Source of the DNA: Macrocystis pyrifera
Taxonomy: Eukaryota; Sar; Phaeophyceae; Laminariales; Laminariaceae
DNA length: 64,000 bases
NCBI GenBank assembly: GCA_031763025.1
Contig: JASSKH010000003.1
Coordinates: 5,632,718 to 5,696,717 of the forward strand
Reading direction: 5' to 3'
Both the position numbers and the translations under genes were made by a program. The notes beneath the pieces were generated by a model. That model made no database searches, was not told the DNA's origin, and worked only from the letters and a program-made list of their open reading frames with translations. The stretch's first letter is position 1. Each line of letters opens with the position of its first letter. Positions 21,951 through 32,914 of the stretch are shown piece after piece.

Positions 21951-23511
21951 TCAGAAGCTGCTGATGATGTCCAGTAGCTGTTGGAAACGCGGCTTAGCAA
22001 AATGCTTGGTCCCGATATCGGCGGGGTTGTCCTTTGTGGAGATGTAGTGAGTCGAAATCTTCCCCTCGGACACCAGCTCGCGAATGTAGAAGTAACGGAG
22101 TGCAATGTGCTTGGTTCGAGAACTATATGAACGGTTTCCAAGCGCATGCAGAGTTGCAGTGTTGTCGCAGTGAAGCGGCACTTGAACGAACTGCTCCCCA
22201 AACCCTAGCTCCGTCAGCATGTTCATGCAGAACACGGCTTCCTTCATCGCGAGTGCCGATGCAACCAGCTCAGCTTCCATTGTGGACATGGCTGTAAGGC
22301 TTTGAAGACCAGATTTGAAACTGATTGGAGCCCTGGTCAACATCATGATGTAACACGACGTCGACTTGCCGTTGTCCGGGTTATTAGCCCAGTTTGAGTC
22401 CGAGAAGGCCGTGAGCTTAAAGCCTCCCTTCTTGTACACAATTTTGAAGTCGGTGGACCTTGCCAGGTACCGCAAAATGTGCTTGGCCGCCACCATGTGC
22501 ACTTTCGACGGATTTGACATAGCACGAGAAATCTGACCCGAGCTGTACATTATGTCATACCTGAGTACAGAAGCCAGGTACATGACCGTGCCTGCGATCG
22601 CTTGGTACCTCTGCTTCTCGTTGGCGTTCAGTAGGGTCTCCTCCGGCTGCTTTGTGGAGAGTTCAGGTCCGTATCCGGGAGTCAGTGTTGGCTTGCAGTT
22701 GGCGAAACTGAATCGCTCCAGCGCGGACTTGGTGTAGTCTTCCTGGTCGAATGTAAGCGTCCTTTCGGCACGGTTGCGGGTGACCTGCAGCCCAAGTACA
22801 CGCGACACATCTCCCATGTCAGTCATCTTGAACCTGTCCATGAGCTGCGCCTTGATCTTCTCGATTACTTCGATATTGCCACCAATCACGAGTAGATCGT
22901 CCACGTACAAGGTGAGGATGACGGTGACACCCCCATGCTGGTATATGTAGACACAAGTGTCGGACTTCAGCGGGATGAAACCGATGACCTTGAGGACGGG
23001 ATCAATGGTATGGAACCAGTTCCCGGGGCTCTGAGCTAGCCCATAGAGGCTTTTCTCCAGCCTCATGACCAGAGGGCCTCCATCCTTGTCCTTGGTCTGG
23101 TAGCCAGGTGGCTGAGCTACAAATACTTCCTCTTGAATGTCGGCATACAGAAAAAGAAGTTTTCACGTCCAGCTGAAATACCTCCAGATCCAGCTCCGCT
23201 GCAATTGCTAGCACCATTCGGATGCTTTGCAGACGGCAAACCGGAGCAAACGTACTGCCGCAGTCCAAGCCCGGAACCTGGTTCCAGCCTTGAGCCACAA
23301 CCCGCGCTTTGTGTGAGTTATCAGCTTTACGCTTCAGAACCCACCTGGAGTTGATGACTTTCTGTCCCAGAGGAACAGATGATCGCGGTACCAGCTTGTA
23401 CACTCCTAGTTCGTTCAGACTGGCCATTTCTTTGTCCGCGGCAGTTCCCCAAAACTTAGCGTCTGGAAGCTTCATGGCTTCAGCATATGACTTGGGGACT
23501 CCCGGCTGCAT
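21951..23511 (-). pseudogene. Copia-B reverse transcriptase and RNase H (pol C-terminus)
   Basis: The N-terminal RT part (from 23511) has the family blocks VINSRWVLKRK, KARVVAQGWNQVPGLD and LEVFQLDVKTSF. A single-base change near 23150 shifts the frame into 23066-21951, an uninterrupted 371 codons. These contain EKSLYGLAQSPGNW, the catalytic LYVDDLLVIGG (YVDD 54-57), then RNase H blocks SDSNWANNP, STMEAEL, CDNTATLHAL, RTKHIALRYFYIRE and ADIGTKHF. Apart from the one frameshift the domain looks active-site competent. It is separated from the upstream frame only by a TAG (23515-23517) in the same frame. Confidence 0.9.
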
Positions 23512-23514
23512 GGT

Positions 23515-24624
23515 CTATACAGCATACGCGTACTCCACGAATCTAGACATGCCGTTCTTGTGAGCTACGTCCTGGCACTCCCCTTTCGTGATGTACGCAA
23601 AACCGAGCCGTCTCAGTTCGCTAAGTGTTCTGGCGTTAGGTTGGCTTGAGGCAGATCTGGTCACGGCCGGTGTAATGGCGCGACCTCCGCGCGACGCAGA
23701 ACCACCACGCGAAGAACCTCCACGCGAAGAACCACCACGCGAAGAACCTCCACGCGAAGAACCTCCACGCGAAGAACCACCACGCGAAGAACCACCACGC
23801 GAAGAACCACCACGCGCAGAACCACCAGGCGGCATAGATCCCGATGGCGAAGCGGAAGAGCTCACTCCCCCAGGCGAAGCAGGCGGGATAGGAGCAACAG
23901 GGCTAACGCCAATATCGCGATCGGTGACATCACGGATTTGTTCCAAAAAGTCGGTCACTAACGGCTCTGCTTGCTTCTCACTCTTGCCGAATGGGCAGAC
24001 GTCGCACGGCGTCAGGTCACCGTTGTACTCAACACCGCTGTGCGGCATCTTCCGAAGAACTTCCATGCTGTTGCGGTTGGCATGCCCCATGCGACGGTGC
24101 CACAGGTCAGCAGAAACCACCTTTAAGGCAGCACCGCTAGGCTTCACGGAGGTACCAGCACGGTTTTCGATCGCGACAGCGATGGAGCACATGATTTGTC
24201 CGGTCGTTGCGTCGACGCCTAGAGTCTTCATCGGCACAACGAGGTCGCCCTTTTCGAACCTCGGTTTCTCCGGGTAGAACAGTGCAGCCATCCCCCCCAC
24301 CATGGCCATGGAGACGGAAAACAGGTTCGTTCCCAGCCCAGGGACGATGATTGCACGAAAGGAGAAATCCTGGTTGTTCCCACCATCATCGGTAATGGTG
24401 CCGTTGACGGTGCCTGCAGCTACCCCGTACAGGATGTGCTTTCCAGCTGCGACGATCAGGTGGGGAAACTGAAGAGGTTCATAGTCCCGCATTGAGGCTA
24501 GCAGTCCCGGGGTCAGCTCCGGATCGACGAAGTTGAATGATGCCCCGCTGTCCACCAATAGCTCAATGTAGGTGCCGTCGGTACGAAGCCCACCTTCACC
24601 TGACAGGTCAGGAGTGCTCGCCAT
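23515..24624 (-). pseudogene. Copia-B protease, HHCC domain and RGGSS linker; integrase core absent
   Basis: 369 codons. The aspartic protease motif LLVDSGASF (DSGA 25-28) is followed by the GAG-pre-integrase/HHCC unit (H176, H181, C207, C210; WHRRMGH and CDVCPFGKS). In a complete Copia pol the DD35E core follows for some 250-300 residues. Here about 60 residues after C210 the protein enters an RGGSS array (residues 271-315) and then the acidic-basic linker before RT. It ends at a TAG; the same frame resumes at 23511. Gag lies upstream in the +1-relative frame, so expression would need a -1 shift. Confidence 0.9.
23690..23830 (-). repeat. 15-bp coding minisatellite (RGGSS repeats)
   Basis: Eight to nine tandem 15-bp units of the form CCACGCGAAGAACC(A/T) on the plus strand. 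They encode Arg-Gly-Gly-Ser-Ser on the minus strand. The units stay in frame. Confidence 0.9.
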
Positions 24625-25915
24625 GAGCGCTCGAAAAAAACCCCATCGGGTAGACGGTAGGTCGGTTGTGATGCCGCCTGAGCAGACACAAGTTCCCCCG
24701 ATTCAGCCCCGGATTCCACGGTGGGAGCCCCATGAGAAAGCGTGGCCGCCGCTGGCAGGGGCACTCCCATCGCGGTGAACGAGTAGCCAAAACCGTTTTG
24801 TGTCTGCGGAGGAGGCGGAGCCACGGGTGCGCTCCCGACATGAGCGAAACCAACAGCCCCCGACTGTGGTTGAGGAAGAGCGGCGGGGTGAGCGCTCCCG
24901 ATATGAGCGAAACCAGCGGCACCCGACGGTTGTGGTGGAAAAGCGGCCGGATGTGCGCTCCCGACATGAGCGAAACTGCCTTGCCCCGGAGACTGCAGCA
25001 TCGCCAGGCGTGCAGTCAGCGACTGGATCTCTCGCTGAGCCTTGCACTCGTTGTCGCTGTGGCTGGTAGTCTTGTGATAGCTGCACCACTTTGGAGAGGG
25101 GTCGCCGGCCTTCTTGCCCTTGTCCTTCCACCGCGACTTTCCCGACTTCGACCGGCTAGGGTTAGGGTTAGGGCAATCTCGCTGGAAGTGTCCGTACTCG
25201 TTGCAGTTGTGGCACCGGTCTTTGCTGGTCGCGGCCATTGCCGCACCACGGCCGGAGACTGCGGGCCCCGACGACTTCCTCGATTGTGCGTCGATAAAGT
25301 AATTCACAGCGGTTCGCTTTATTTCCTTGACATTTGGAAACGATTGCCGGTAATGCATGTCCCGCATGAAGCTGTAGTCCGACGAGTGAACGAGAGCGTT
25401 TAACACTAAGTCCTCGAACGTCTCCTCCGGCGTGGTCTCACCCATACCTTCAAGCCGAAGTTTTAAGTCGTCCATGGTTGCCAGGAAGTCGATGACGTTC
25501 TGACCGTGTCGGAGCTTGGCAGAGTGGAGTTGCTCCCTGAGGGCTCGCCGGGATTCTTTTGTGTTTCCAGCGAAGCGTTCCTTCAGGGCCGCCCAAGCCG
25601 CAGCTCCATTTCCCATTTCACCCCCAGTCTTCCCTTGAAAAGGCTTCGTGGTAATGTTAGCGGATTCAACTGTGGAGAAGTAAATGAGGAGAACAACTGG
25701 TTGTTCCGACTTTTCCAGTGTGAAGCTGCTGTAGCAGCGTCCATCCCAGTGCCACTGGGGCACGATTCTCCGTCAAGAATCTTCGGCAGGTCCTGCAAAT
25801 GAAGACCCACCGCCATTCGAAACGTTTCCGCCCATTCGCGGTAGTTCCGTTGATCTTTGCATTGACCAACGGTTTCGAGCGTCTTTTTCAACGCAGTGTA
25901 AGGCGATTCTGTCAT
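24513..25915 (-). pseudogene. Copia-B gag with one frameshift
   Basis: The start ATG at 25915 opens MTESPYTALKK and reads to about 25680. A one-base shift near 25660-25680 then moves into the 25763-24513 frame, which carries the UBN2-type core (AWAALKERFAG, FLATMDDLKLRLEGMG). A zinc knuckle follows (C184, C187, H192, C197; CHNCNEYGHFQRDC), then a second Cys/His cluster (WCSYHKTTSHSDNEC) and three AHVGSAHPAA-like repeats. Protein role: capsid and RNA binding. The last ~35 codons overlap the protease frame. Confidence 0.88.
24633..24639 (-). promoter_or_regulatory. Candidate -1 ribosomal frameshift site (gag to pol)
   Basis: On the minus strand the heptamer T TTT TTC falls exactly in gag phase (GTT TTT TTC). 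The protease frame is the -1 frame and is open across it. The X XXY YYZ form matches known slippery sites. A chance homopolymer indel is the alternative. Confidence 0.4.
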
Positions 25916-26798
25916 CGCCTCCCGATCCTTTTCCAGGGAACGGGGCTACGCTCAAGGCGCGTAGACTTTCCTCACACGCGTAACGCCCCGAGTACCTGAG
26001 TATCTCGACACGCAAGGGACGGTGCAAGATCTTGTTGCTACACGGATGTAGGCTTCTCAGGATTGCAGCCCTGGAGCTCACAACCCTTGTCCGCCGGACA
26101 CTCACGAGTATCCGCCCAGACTCCTATGCTCCGGGAGACACAGGAATAACCTACCACAGATGACTAGGCTGCGGTGTATGGCGTCGGAGGTGTCAACTCC
26201 GGCCACGTCCTGCAGTCACACGGGTCAGATGCACTGCTCAGACAGGTCGAATCCGCAACCTTACGCACGCACCACAAACCGGTACGAGAAGGTAGTCTTG
26301 GATGTAAACCCTACCTCGCGTGACCATGCACGTGCAGGAAACGTGGAGCACGTTATATTTATTTGATGAGGCTGCCACAACGGATGCACCCAGCCAAGCC
26401 AGATCCTCACCCTTACACACGCTACTGAGTCGGCACCCAGCAGCTAGAAGGTATCTTGGACAGACTACACCTCGCGATACGACACGCGCAGGTGATTTCG
26501 AGAAGTCAATTACACAGACCCAGAATACCTGAACGGTACTCTGCACATGCGAACCAACAACCCTGCACAACTCTATTCGCCGACCTGAATCAACGCCTAG
26601 AAGTTGTACCCCCGAATGCTTCACACACAGCAGTAGCGTACCGAATGTGCGGCCGAGAATCCAGGTGATCAGTCCGGATCCAACAGCAGACGGGTTGACT
26701 CAATGTAGACCTCCAGCAGAAAGCTCCCTCCAGCAGAAGAAACCTCCGCAGAGAAGATGTGTGTGTTCACTACTCGCACAACGCGAGGCTCATTAACC
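25916..26798 (-). other. Copia-B 5' leader and primer-binding region
   Basis: About 880 bp between the 5' LTR and the gag ATG without a gene. Next to the LTR the plus strand reads GAGGCTCATTAACCT. This resembles an initiator-Met anticodon arm (CTCATAACC) with one extra T, hinting at a half-tRNA primer as in Drosophila copia. Confidence 0.45.
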
Positions 26799-27273
26799 TA
26801 TTATGGATAATTGCGTTGTACCCTGGCAATGTAGACAGAGGCTGTGTCCTCGGTGTTACCCGAGATATGACACCGGGCTAGCGATGGCCCGGGGAGTAAG
26901 ATACTCCCGTGCTGTAGAGAGAAGAAGACGCGATAACACGTAAACACTGGCGCTTAGATGGCCAACACACACAGATGTACTCCACAGAGAATGCAAGAGT
27001 CCAGACGACGGCAGCTTCCAGAGATGGATAGGCAGCTAGGATACCATCACGATCCGGATAAAGGTCACATCAGTGAGTGAGATACTCGGTTCTACGAGCA
27101 GAGACGATACGGCTGCGATACTCAGTCCTACGAGCAGGGACGATACGGCTGCTATTCCTCCGCATAATATACGTTACAAGCCGAAACGGTACATAGACTA
27201 TGATCTACGACACAAGAGCAGTGCTACTTGAACATTGACACAAACATGGTCATGTGCTAACATTTCCATAACA
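26799..27273 (-). repeat. Copia-B 5' LTR
   Basis: 475 bp, about 1.5% different from the 3' LTR. Its terminal dinucleotide is mutated (TA for TG). Followed by ATAGA. Confidence 0.92.
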
Positions 27274-27969
27274 ATAGAGGAATCCCATCTTCCCTCTTTC
27301 CACTCGGAAACAAGTAAGTAAAGCCGATGATTGAAATCACGCATGCTGCGTATCAGGTTTTGTCACCCCTTACAGCCCACGAAGGATAGGCAGGATTGCG
27401 GTTCTCGGCGATCACCCGTCCTCCTGGTGGAGGGAGGGAGAAGGAAGGTGGATTTCTCTGTTTTGACCAAGTGGCGACGTGGCGAGGGGTGCGCTTCGAT
27501 GAATAATGTCGACACTGAATCGAACTCGCAAATCATATTGTTTGTTAGCTAGAACCTGACTGACTAGGCTACGATAGGTCATCCTTTTTCTACTAACATA
27601 GTTTGCCGAGACTACTGTTCTATGGGCACAGATACACCAGTAAAGTATATTGTTATTCAACACGAAAAACGAGAATGTACTATACGTACAGGGACACCGT
27701 ACAGACTCCGACGTGAGCTTATTTTAGGGACGAAGTACACCCGTTTTTCGATGACGCGCATAGGAAGCGTGTATCACTCGTCTCGTCATTTGATCGGGAT
27801 GGGCGGTGACTGCGTGAAACGGACATGGACCACCACCCCAGACACATGTACCGAGCCCCTTCTGAACTGGGGCGGTGTGCGCTATGGCCAGCTCTAACCC
27901 TGGGGTTCTTTATATGTGGTAACATGGCGTGGGAAACAGCTTTCGACGGACCAGCTGGGAGGAGAAGTT

Positions 27970-28640
27970 GCGAAGCATAGGTAACAAGCGGCGTTTCGAG
28001 GCCATTACGAGACGCGTAGTGTGCTCCGGACAGATGGCACAATCCTGCACGATGTCACCCAACTGGCGAAGGAGATGTCCAAACTGTCCAAACCTCACAT
28101 CGTGGCGTGAGCGAGCACCTAATTCTTTACCTGGCTGGGACGGCGGACCTTGTCTTCACGTATATGATAAATGGGTTTCCAGGTAACGGATTTTTTATAT
28201 GCAAACTGGGGAACAATCTGGATAACGTAAAGTCGCTGTCCTCGTGTTTTGGTGTTCCTTGCGAAACGTTCCGGTGATCAGTAACGTGGGGTTGCAGAGG
28301 CTGACAGCGCAGTCCCTGATAGAGGCCGAGCTTGCAGTTGCAGCGCCGACGATGAACGAAGCTGTCTTCTGTGAGACAGAATATGGAAGCGGCCTGCGAT
28401 TCGGCACGTGCTTCGACCGTGGATATATATCGCTGCAAATCGACAAAACCTTGGGTCTGGTCTTCTCCGGATAAAACTGGCCTACCTGTACAGCTCGCGA
28501 GTCACGCGCATTGGTCCGCGGTATTTCTGCGTCAAGAAGGGCAGAATCAGCATCGGCATACGTGAAGACATTCAATCAACTTCGTGACATTGGCGTCAAA
28601 TACCCCAGAAAGCTCAAGCACCGCGTCATTTATTCGAACA
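27970..28640 (+). pseudogene. Copia-C: decayed RT end and RNase H
   Basis: Frames must be changed several times. Fragments line up with Copia-B in order: FEAIT/LHDVTQLAKEMSKLSKPHIVA, a GTAD-like segment, LGNNLDNVKS, VISNVGLQRLTAQSLIEAELA, PTMNEAVFC, RYFCVKKGRISI and DIGVKYPRKLKHRVI. No LTRs are seen around it. It is a second, more diverged lineage than Copia-B and wholly inactive. Confidence 0.75.
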
Positions 28641-31540
28641 TCGCAGACTTACTGTAGTTTGTTATTTTCAAGCGTGCGCGCTGGAGACATTGTGGAGGGT
28701 TGTGATATGGGTGCTCCTAGATACAAACACGTGGCGAGGGAAGAGCCGCGGTCATCACTGTTCAGAAGTCTGTGAGACTCGACGGAACTCGAAACCCTAG
28801 CTTGTGGTGTGTAGGGTAGTGAGTACTGTAGTGATATATTACCAACATCAACACGTACGAAGCGTAAGATCGTTGCTGGACTGTTTTCTTTATATTTTCA
28901 CTCGGACGACGCAGTTCCGTGGTGTCCATTTGTTTCTACTTCCACGCGGTACCACTACCACTACAGCGCAACTGCTAAACAAAACAAGCTATACGTATAT
29001 ACTCTACACACAACACCCTCCGCACACACCATCGTCAGCATTTAATTGATGTAAGGTTTATCACAGTACAACATAGAATGAGAGTGAGTTTGTATCGGCT
29101 GGTACTTGGCCGCATTAGAGGAGACACACTTGGAACTGTATCCCACTGCAATTGGTTTTGAGCCTTAAGGATGGAAGAGGATCCCCCCTCCCCTGACCAG
29201 CCGGGGGTCAATGGGTCTCGCTGGCTTGCTCGTTCGGTTTTCGCTCTAAATATATGCAGACCTATCGGTTTATGGCGTCAATCCGATTCATCGGCTTCGC
29301 CGAAACCGATCTATAGCACAGTAAATCGCACTTCCTTTCGCTTTTTGCTCGGATTGACAGCCCTACACAAGTGGCCGGGACTCCCCCCTTGCATAACATG
29401 GACGAAAAAATCATTGTGGGGACATTGAACAATGCAATTCTGTAGCAAGCCCTACAAGGGGTCGACAACCTCTCAGTTCGGTATGCCAGATGGTGTGCTA
29501 CATTGTTCGATGTCTCCACAAGGATGTTTTTACGCCCCCATTGTGCGAGGGGAGGGTCTAGGCCCATCTGTGTGTAGATACGAGAGGAAGATACGGGTAC
29601 TCTGATCAACAGCATATCCTGAACTCCCTGTATGCATGTGTTGCAGTTCGGCAAAGGTTCAGTCTACAGCAAGAGTATAAGCCGGGACGCCGTTGCTCCA
29701 GTCTCGGAACAGCATTGTTATAATGATTGATTGGTGTGCAGCACTATACCTGGTAGACCGTTGCTATCCGTACTTGCTGTACCGAAAACGGTGTTGTATT
29801 CAAAAGCAAACGACCAATTTGGCAACATACGAGTACATCAGTGTACCTGGCGTATACGTATCATACGAGGTACATCATTAGTTTGGATTCCATCCCGTGC
29901 TTTTCGAAGTATACTGGTGCCGTGTGCCAGCACGACCACAGCACACAGCACCTCCAGCCTCGTGTACGTACGTAGCACGACGTTCTATTGTATGTCCTAC
30001 GGTATCTGTAGTATGAGACTGCCCTGCACAAGCGAAGTGCTCGTCTCGCTGTATGGTATGTGGCCGATCCAGCCCAGCTTCTGGACGACTGCTTGCTGTG
30101 GACTGTGGACAGTGATGATGTAAATAGGTGGCGAGTAACAAGTGTCCTAAAGTGTGGGTTGTGTCGTGGTGGTTCGGTCTGCGGGGAGGGTCTGACAGTC
30201 CCGCGGCGTGTGATTGGTTGGAAACATGGCGAAACGAAAACAAAATAAGAGCAGAATCGAGTATGGCAATTACTGCAGCAGTTATACAAACGAAATATGT
30301 GTACCTGGTACACCGGTTACCAGTACATACAGCAAGCAGTATGCCAATGATGCAGATCTTTGTTAAAAACAACGGTGGTCGATATCTTTGTCGCACTTGC
30401 TCGCTCCCTCACAAGCGCAAGCTGAACACTGTGCAGCCGACCGCTGCGTGACGCCCAGCGAAGCCAATCAACAGAAGACACCACCAGATCTTGGCGTGCT
30501 TGGCGGCACAGGTACGGATATAGCGACGCCAGAGGGCGCACGGGTACGGATAGAGGGATGCCAGAGGATATCAGACTATGGAGAGGGCAGACTGTACTGC
30601 TGTCTTGAAAGACGGCGGCCAATATGGTCCAACTTTAAGTTGCATACTTTAGGACAGAAAAGATACGGCGAACAGGTGGTTTATTGAATTCGTGATCACC
30701 CGACTCACCTGCTGTTGCACCCCAGCTTCAGCTGCAGCAGTAGGCGTTGCAAGACTATTGATAGCACTCCTCTATCTCTGGGCCTCGCCCGGTACACTGC
30801 GTGTGGTATTTAACTGTTTATTACCGGCACGCATTATGTACGCGTTTATGTACATTATAGCGAGCTTCCGCAAAATCAAACATCGGGGATCGGTGGTCTA
30901 CGTTCCGAACTTTGCTGTATATCTGCCGCCTTTACTGCGGTCACCCGAGGCGGTGTTGGGCGGGGGCTCGCTTGCAGGTTTGTCCAGCCCTTCCTTGCAG
31001 AGGAGGAGTCGTCTGCAGCATGCCATCGTGTCGGAAGTTCCGATCACTCGGAAATCGTATCGCAGTGATCGGTTGTCAAACCGGAAAAAAATGTGTATCA
31101 TCCCCATTTCTTAAAAAACAGGGAGGGCAAATCAGGGCTCCTCCATGTACGAGTATTACGGATCATCACAGGTTACGGGGTTACGTAAGGCAGTTACGGC
31201 CAAAAACGGGGATGATACCAAATCATCCCCGGTATTATAAGGCTGTACTAGCAGTACACAGTGAACGTAGTTTTGACACCGCTCGAGCAAGGCGGACCAC
31301 GCGACAAGTAAAATAGTATCTATCTGCAAGTTGGATGTGTTGATATAGGTCACTTGTGCACTCACTCCTGTTAAATTAAGTTATACCCTGGTATGCTGTT
31401 TTTACTGTCTTTTATTAGATCTTATTTTTTTTGTCTCGGCTTTTTTTTTGTCCTGCCTGTGTTGTGTTCTCGTACCCGGTACGCTGGCATTTCACTTGCT
31501 TGACACTTGAATTTGCGATTATTTATTATTTTTGGTCTTC
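28641..31540. other. No gene; small hairpin at 29414-29521
   Basis: About 2.9 kb with only short overlapping frames. A 20-bp inverted repeat (TTGTGGGGACATTGAACAAT) closes a 108-bp segment. A 12-bp inverted pair (GTATCATCCCCA / complement) lies at about 31097 and 31208. Confidence 0.45.
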
Positions 31541-31652
31541 CTCTGTCTCACAGTCTGTGACGACGGAATCAGTATCTCTCTAGGATAAGAAATCAGGACG
31601 GACACTGGGTGTACTGATAAAGCTGGGTAGAAAGGACGATTTAATGTGAAGA
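31541..31652 (+). mobile_element. R1 SINE-like repeat (sense) with CAA tail
   Basis: CAGTCTGTGACGACGGAATC, then GGATAAGAAATCAGGACGGA, then GATTTAATGTGAAGAC run straight into the CAA array at 31653. A diverged copy. Confidence 0.65.
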
Positions 31653-31665
31653 CAACAACAACAGC

Positions 31666-31748
<83 letters not shown>

Positions 31749-31750
31749 AT
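31653..31750 (+). repeat. (CAA)n microsatellite, about 32 units
   Basis: Nearly pure CAA repeats after two imperfect units. It forms the 3' tail of the R1 copy, and other R1 copies carry shorter CAA tails. Confidence 0.9.
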
Positions 31751-32785
31751 GTTATCGTCTACGGCTGGCTGCGTCTTTCTAACTTCTATAAAACATCCTG
31801 CTTGATAATTCGACAATTGGACTGCAGGTACACCCGACCTCTGGGGTGGTGCGTAGCGTGAGCTTATTAGAGTGCAAAAAAGGCCTCTCAACCAGAATAA
31901 TAAATATGAAAACAATAGAAGAAAATATTGTGATCTATAGGCTGCTGTGAGTTGCGTGTTGTGCCCCTGCGTGCTGCTGTTACACATTTCAGGAGTTTTT
32001 ACTCCTCTCTAGAGGCGTTTTGGTATCGGGGATAGGAGATGCAATAAGTTACCGCAGAAAATCCAGTTACGTACGGCGAACTTTCACTACGGCAAGTTAC
32101 ACGTAACGCCGTAACTGTCATCCCTGAATAAAAGCACATGCCTTCTACAAATAAAGTGGGGAGGGGGTATCGCTCCACTACTGCACCGTCGAGGGTAAAT
32201 ACCTCGTCGCGAGGTGCTGGGAGGAATACCAAGGCGTACTCCTCGGCAGTATCGAAAAAAACATATTTCCATATTTCCGCCCCGCATATCATTATCGGCA
32301 ACCGACTTTAAGCAATCCGATCCGATCCGATCCGACCCGACCCGATCCGATCCGATATATATTGGGTTGTAGGTCTGATATCATTTTTTCTAGCGCGTAT
32401 CTGATCGGAATCGATGTGTTCTTTGACATCCAATCTAGCATGACTCTTTTCTGGGCCCACCCAGGTTTCATTGCCCTTGCGCCGCGCGTGCAAGAAAATG
32501 GGTTGCCCCCTATATTAAAGACCTCGTCGGGTGAATACGCTGCGAAAAAAGAAATACCAGGCACAAAACAGCCGGTCGTGTGGTACTGTAATACGGCAGT
32601 ACAGCAGTAGAGTCTATGCCTGGTGCGATACTTTTAGTATCGTACCATACTTACTCCGTGTATCATAACCATACAATCTATATGGTGTTGGATGCTTGCT
32701 ATCGGGACACAGAGAATCCCCTACCAGATTATTTTCCCATTGAGCAGGTTTCGTTGCTTCTCACGTGTGTTAGTTGTCGTTCCAG
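31751..32785. other. No gene; diverged R2 piece and CCGAT repeat
   Basis: 32145-32250 contains GTCGAGGGTAAATACCTCGT and CTGGGAGG in R2 order, a weak match to the SINE body. 32314-32356 is an imperfect pentanucleotide array of CCGAT/CCGAC units. Confidence 0.4.
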
Positions 32786-32914
32786 GTTCTACCGGCCATT
32801 TTTCCACAAACTACCGGCGAGGCTATCAGCTTGTGGACAACTATGTGGTTCGAGTGCTCGCAGGGAAGTCGGCATGGGAACTGTCACCAGGAGCAGTGGG
32901 AGCGCCTGAACTCA
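32786..32914 (+). CDS. Exon-like open segment, function unknown
   Basis: The frame reads STGHFSTNYRRGYQLVDNY and on to AVGAPELM. It lies between an acceptor-like TTGTCGTTCCAG and a donor-like ATG/GTGAGC. I do not recognise the protein. A simple continuation in the right phase was not found downstream, so this may be a fragment of a dead gene. Confidence 0.2.

Larger units (their letters stand above)
21094..27273 (-). mobile_element. Copia-B LTR retrotransposon lacking the integrase core (6180 bp)
   Basis: 475-bp LTRs beginning TGTTATGG (the right one mutated to TATTATGG) and ending CCATAACA. A perfect 5-bp duplication ATAGA lies at 21089-21093 and 27274-27278. About 7 of 475 LTR positions differ by eye. 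On the minus strand the order is gag, protease, HHCC pre-integrase, repeat linker, RT, RNase H. The DDE integrase core between HHCC and RT is missing. The closest relatives are Ty1/Copia. Confidence 0.93.

Noticed and set aside
23588..24277. 229-codon plus-strand frame with PPREEPPREE repeats
   Set aside because: Antisense reading of the RGGSS minisatellite and protease region of Copia-B.
31580..31987. Cysteine-run protein on the minus strand
   Set aside because: Poly-Cys is the antisense translation of the CAA microsatellite.
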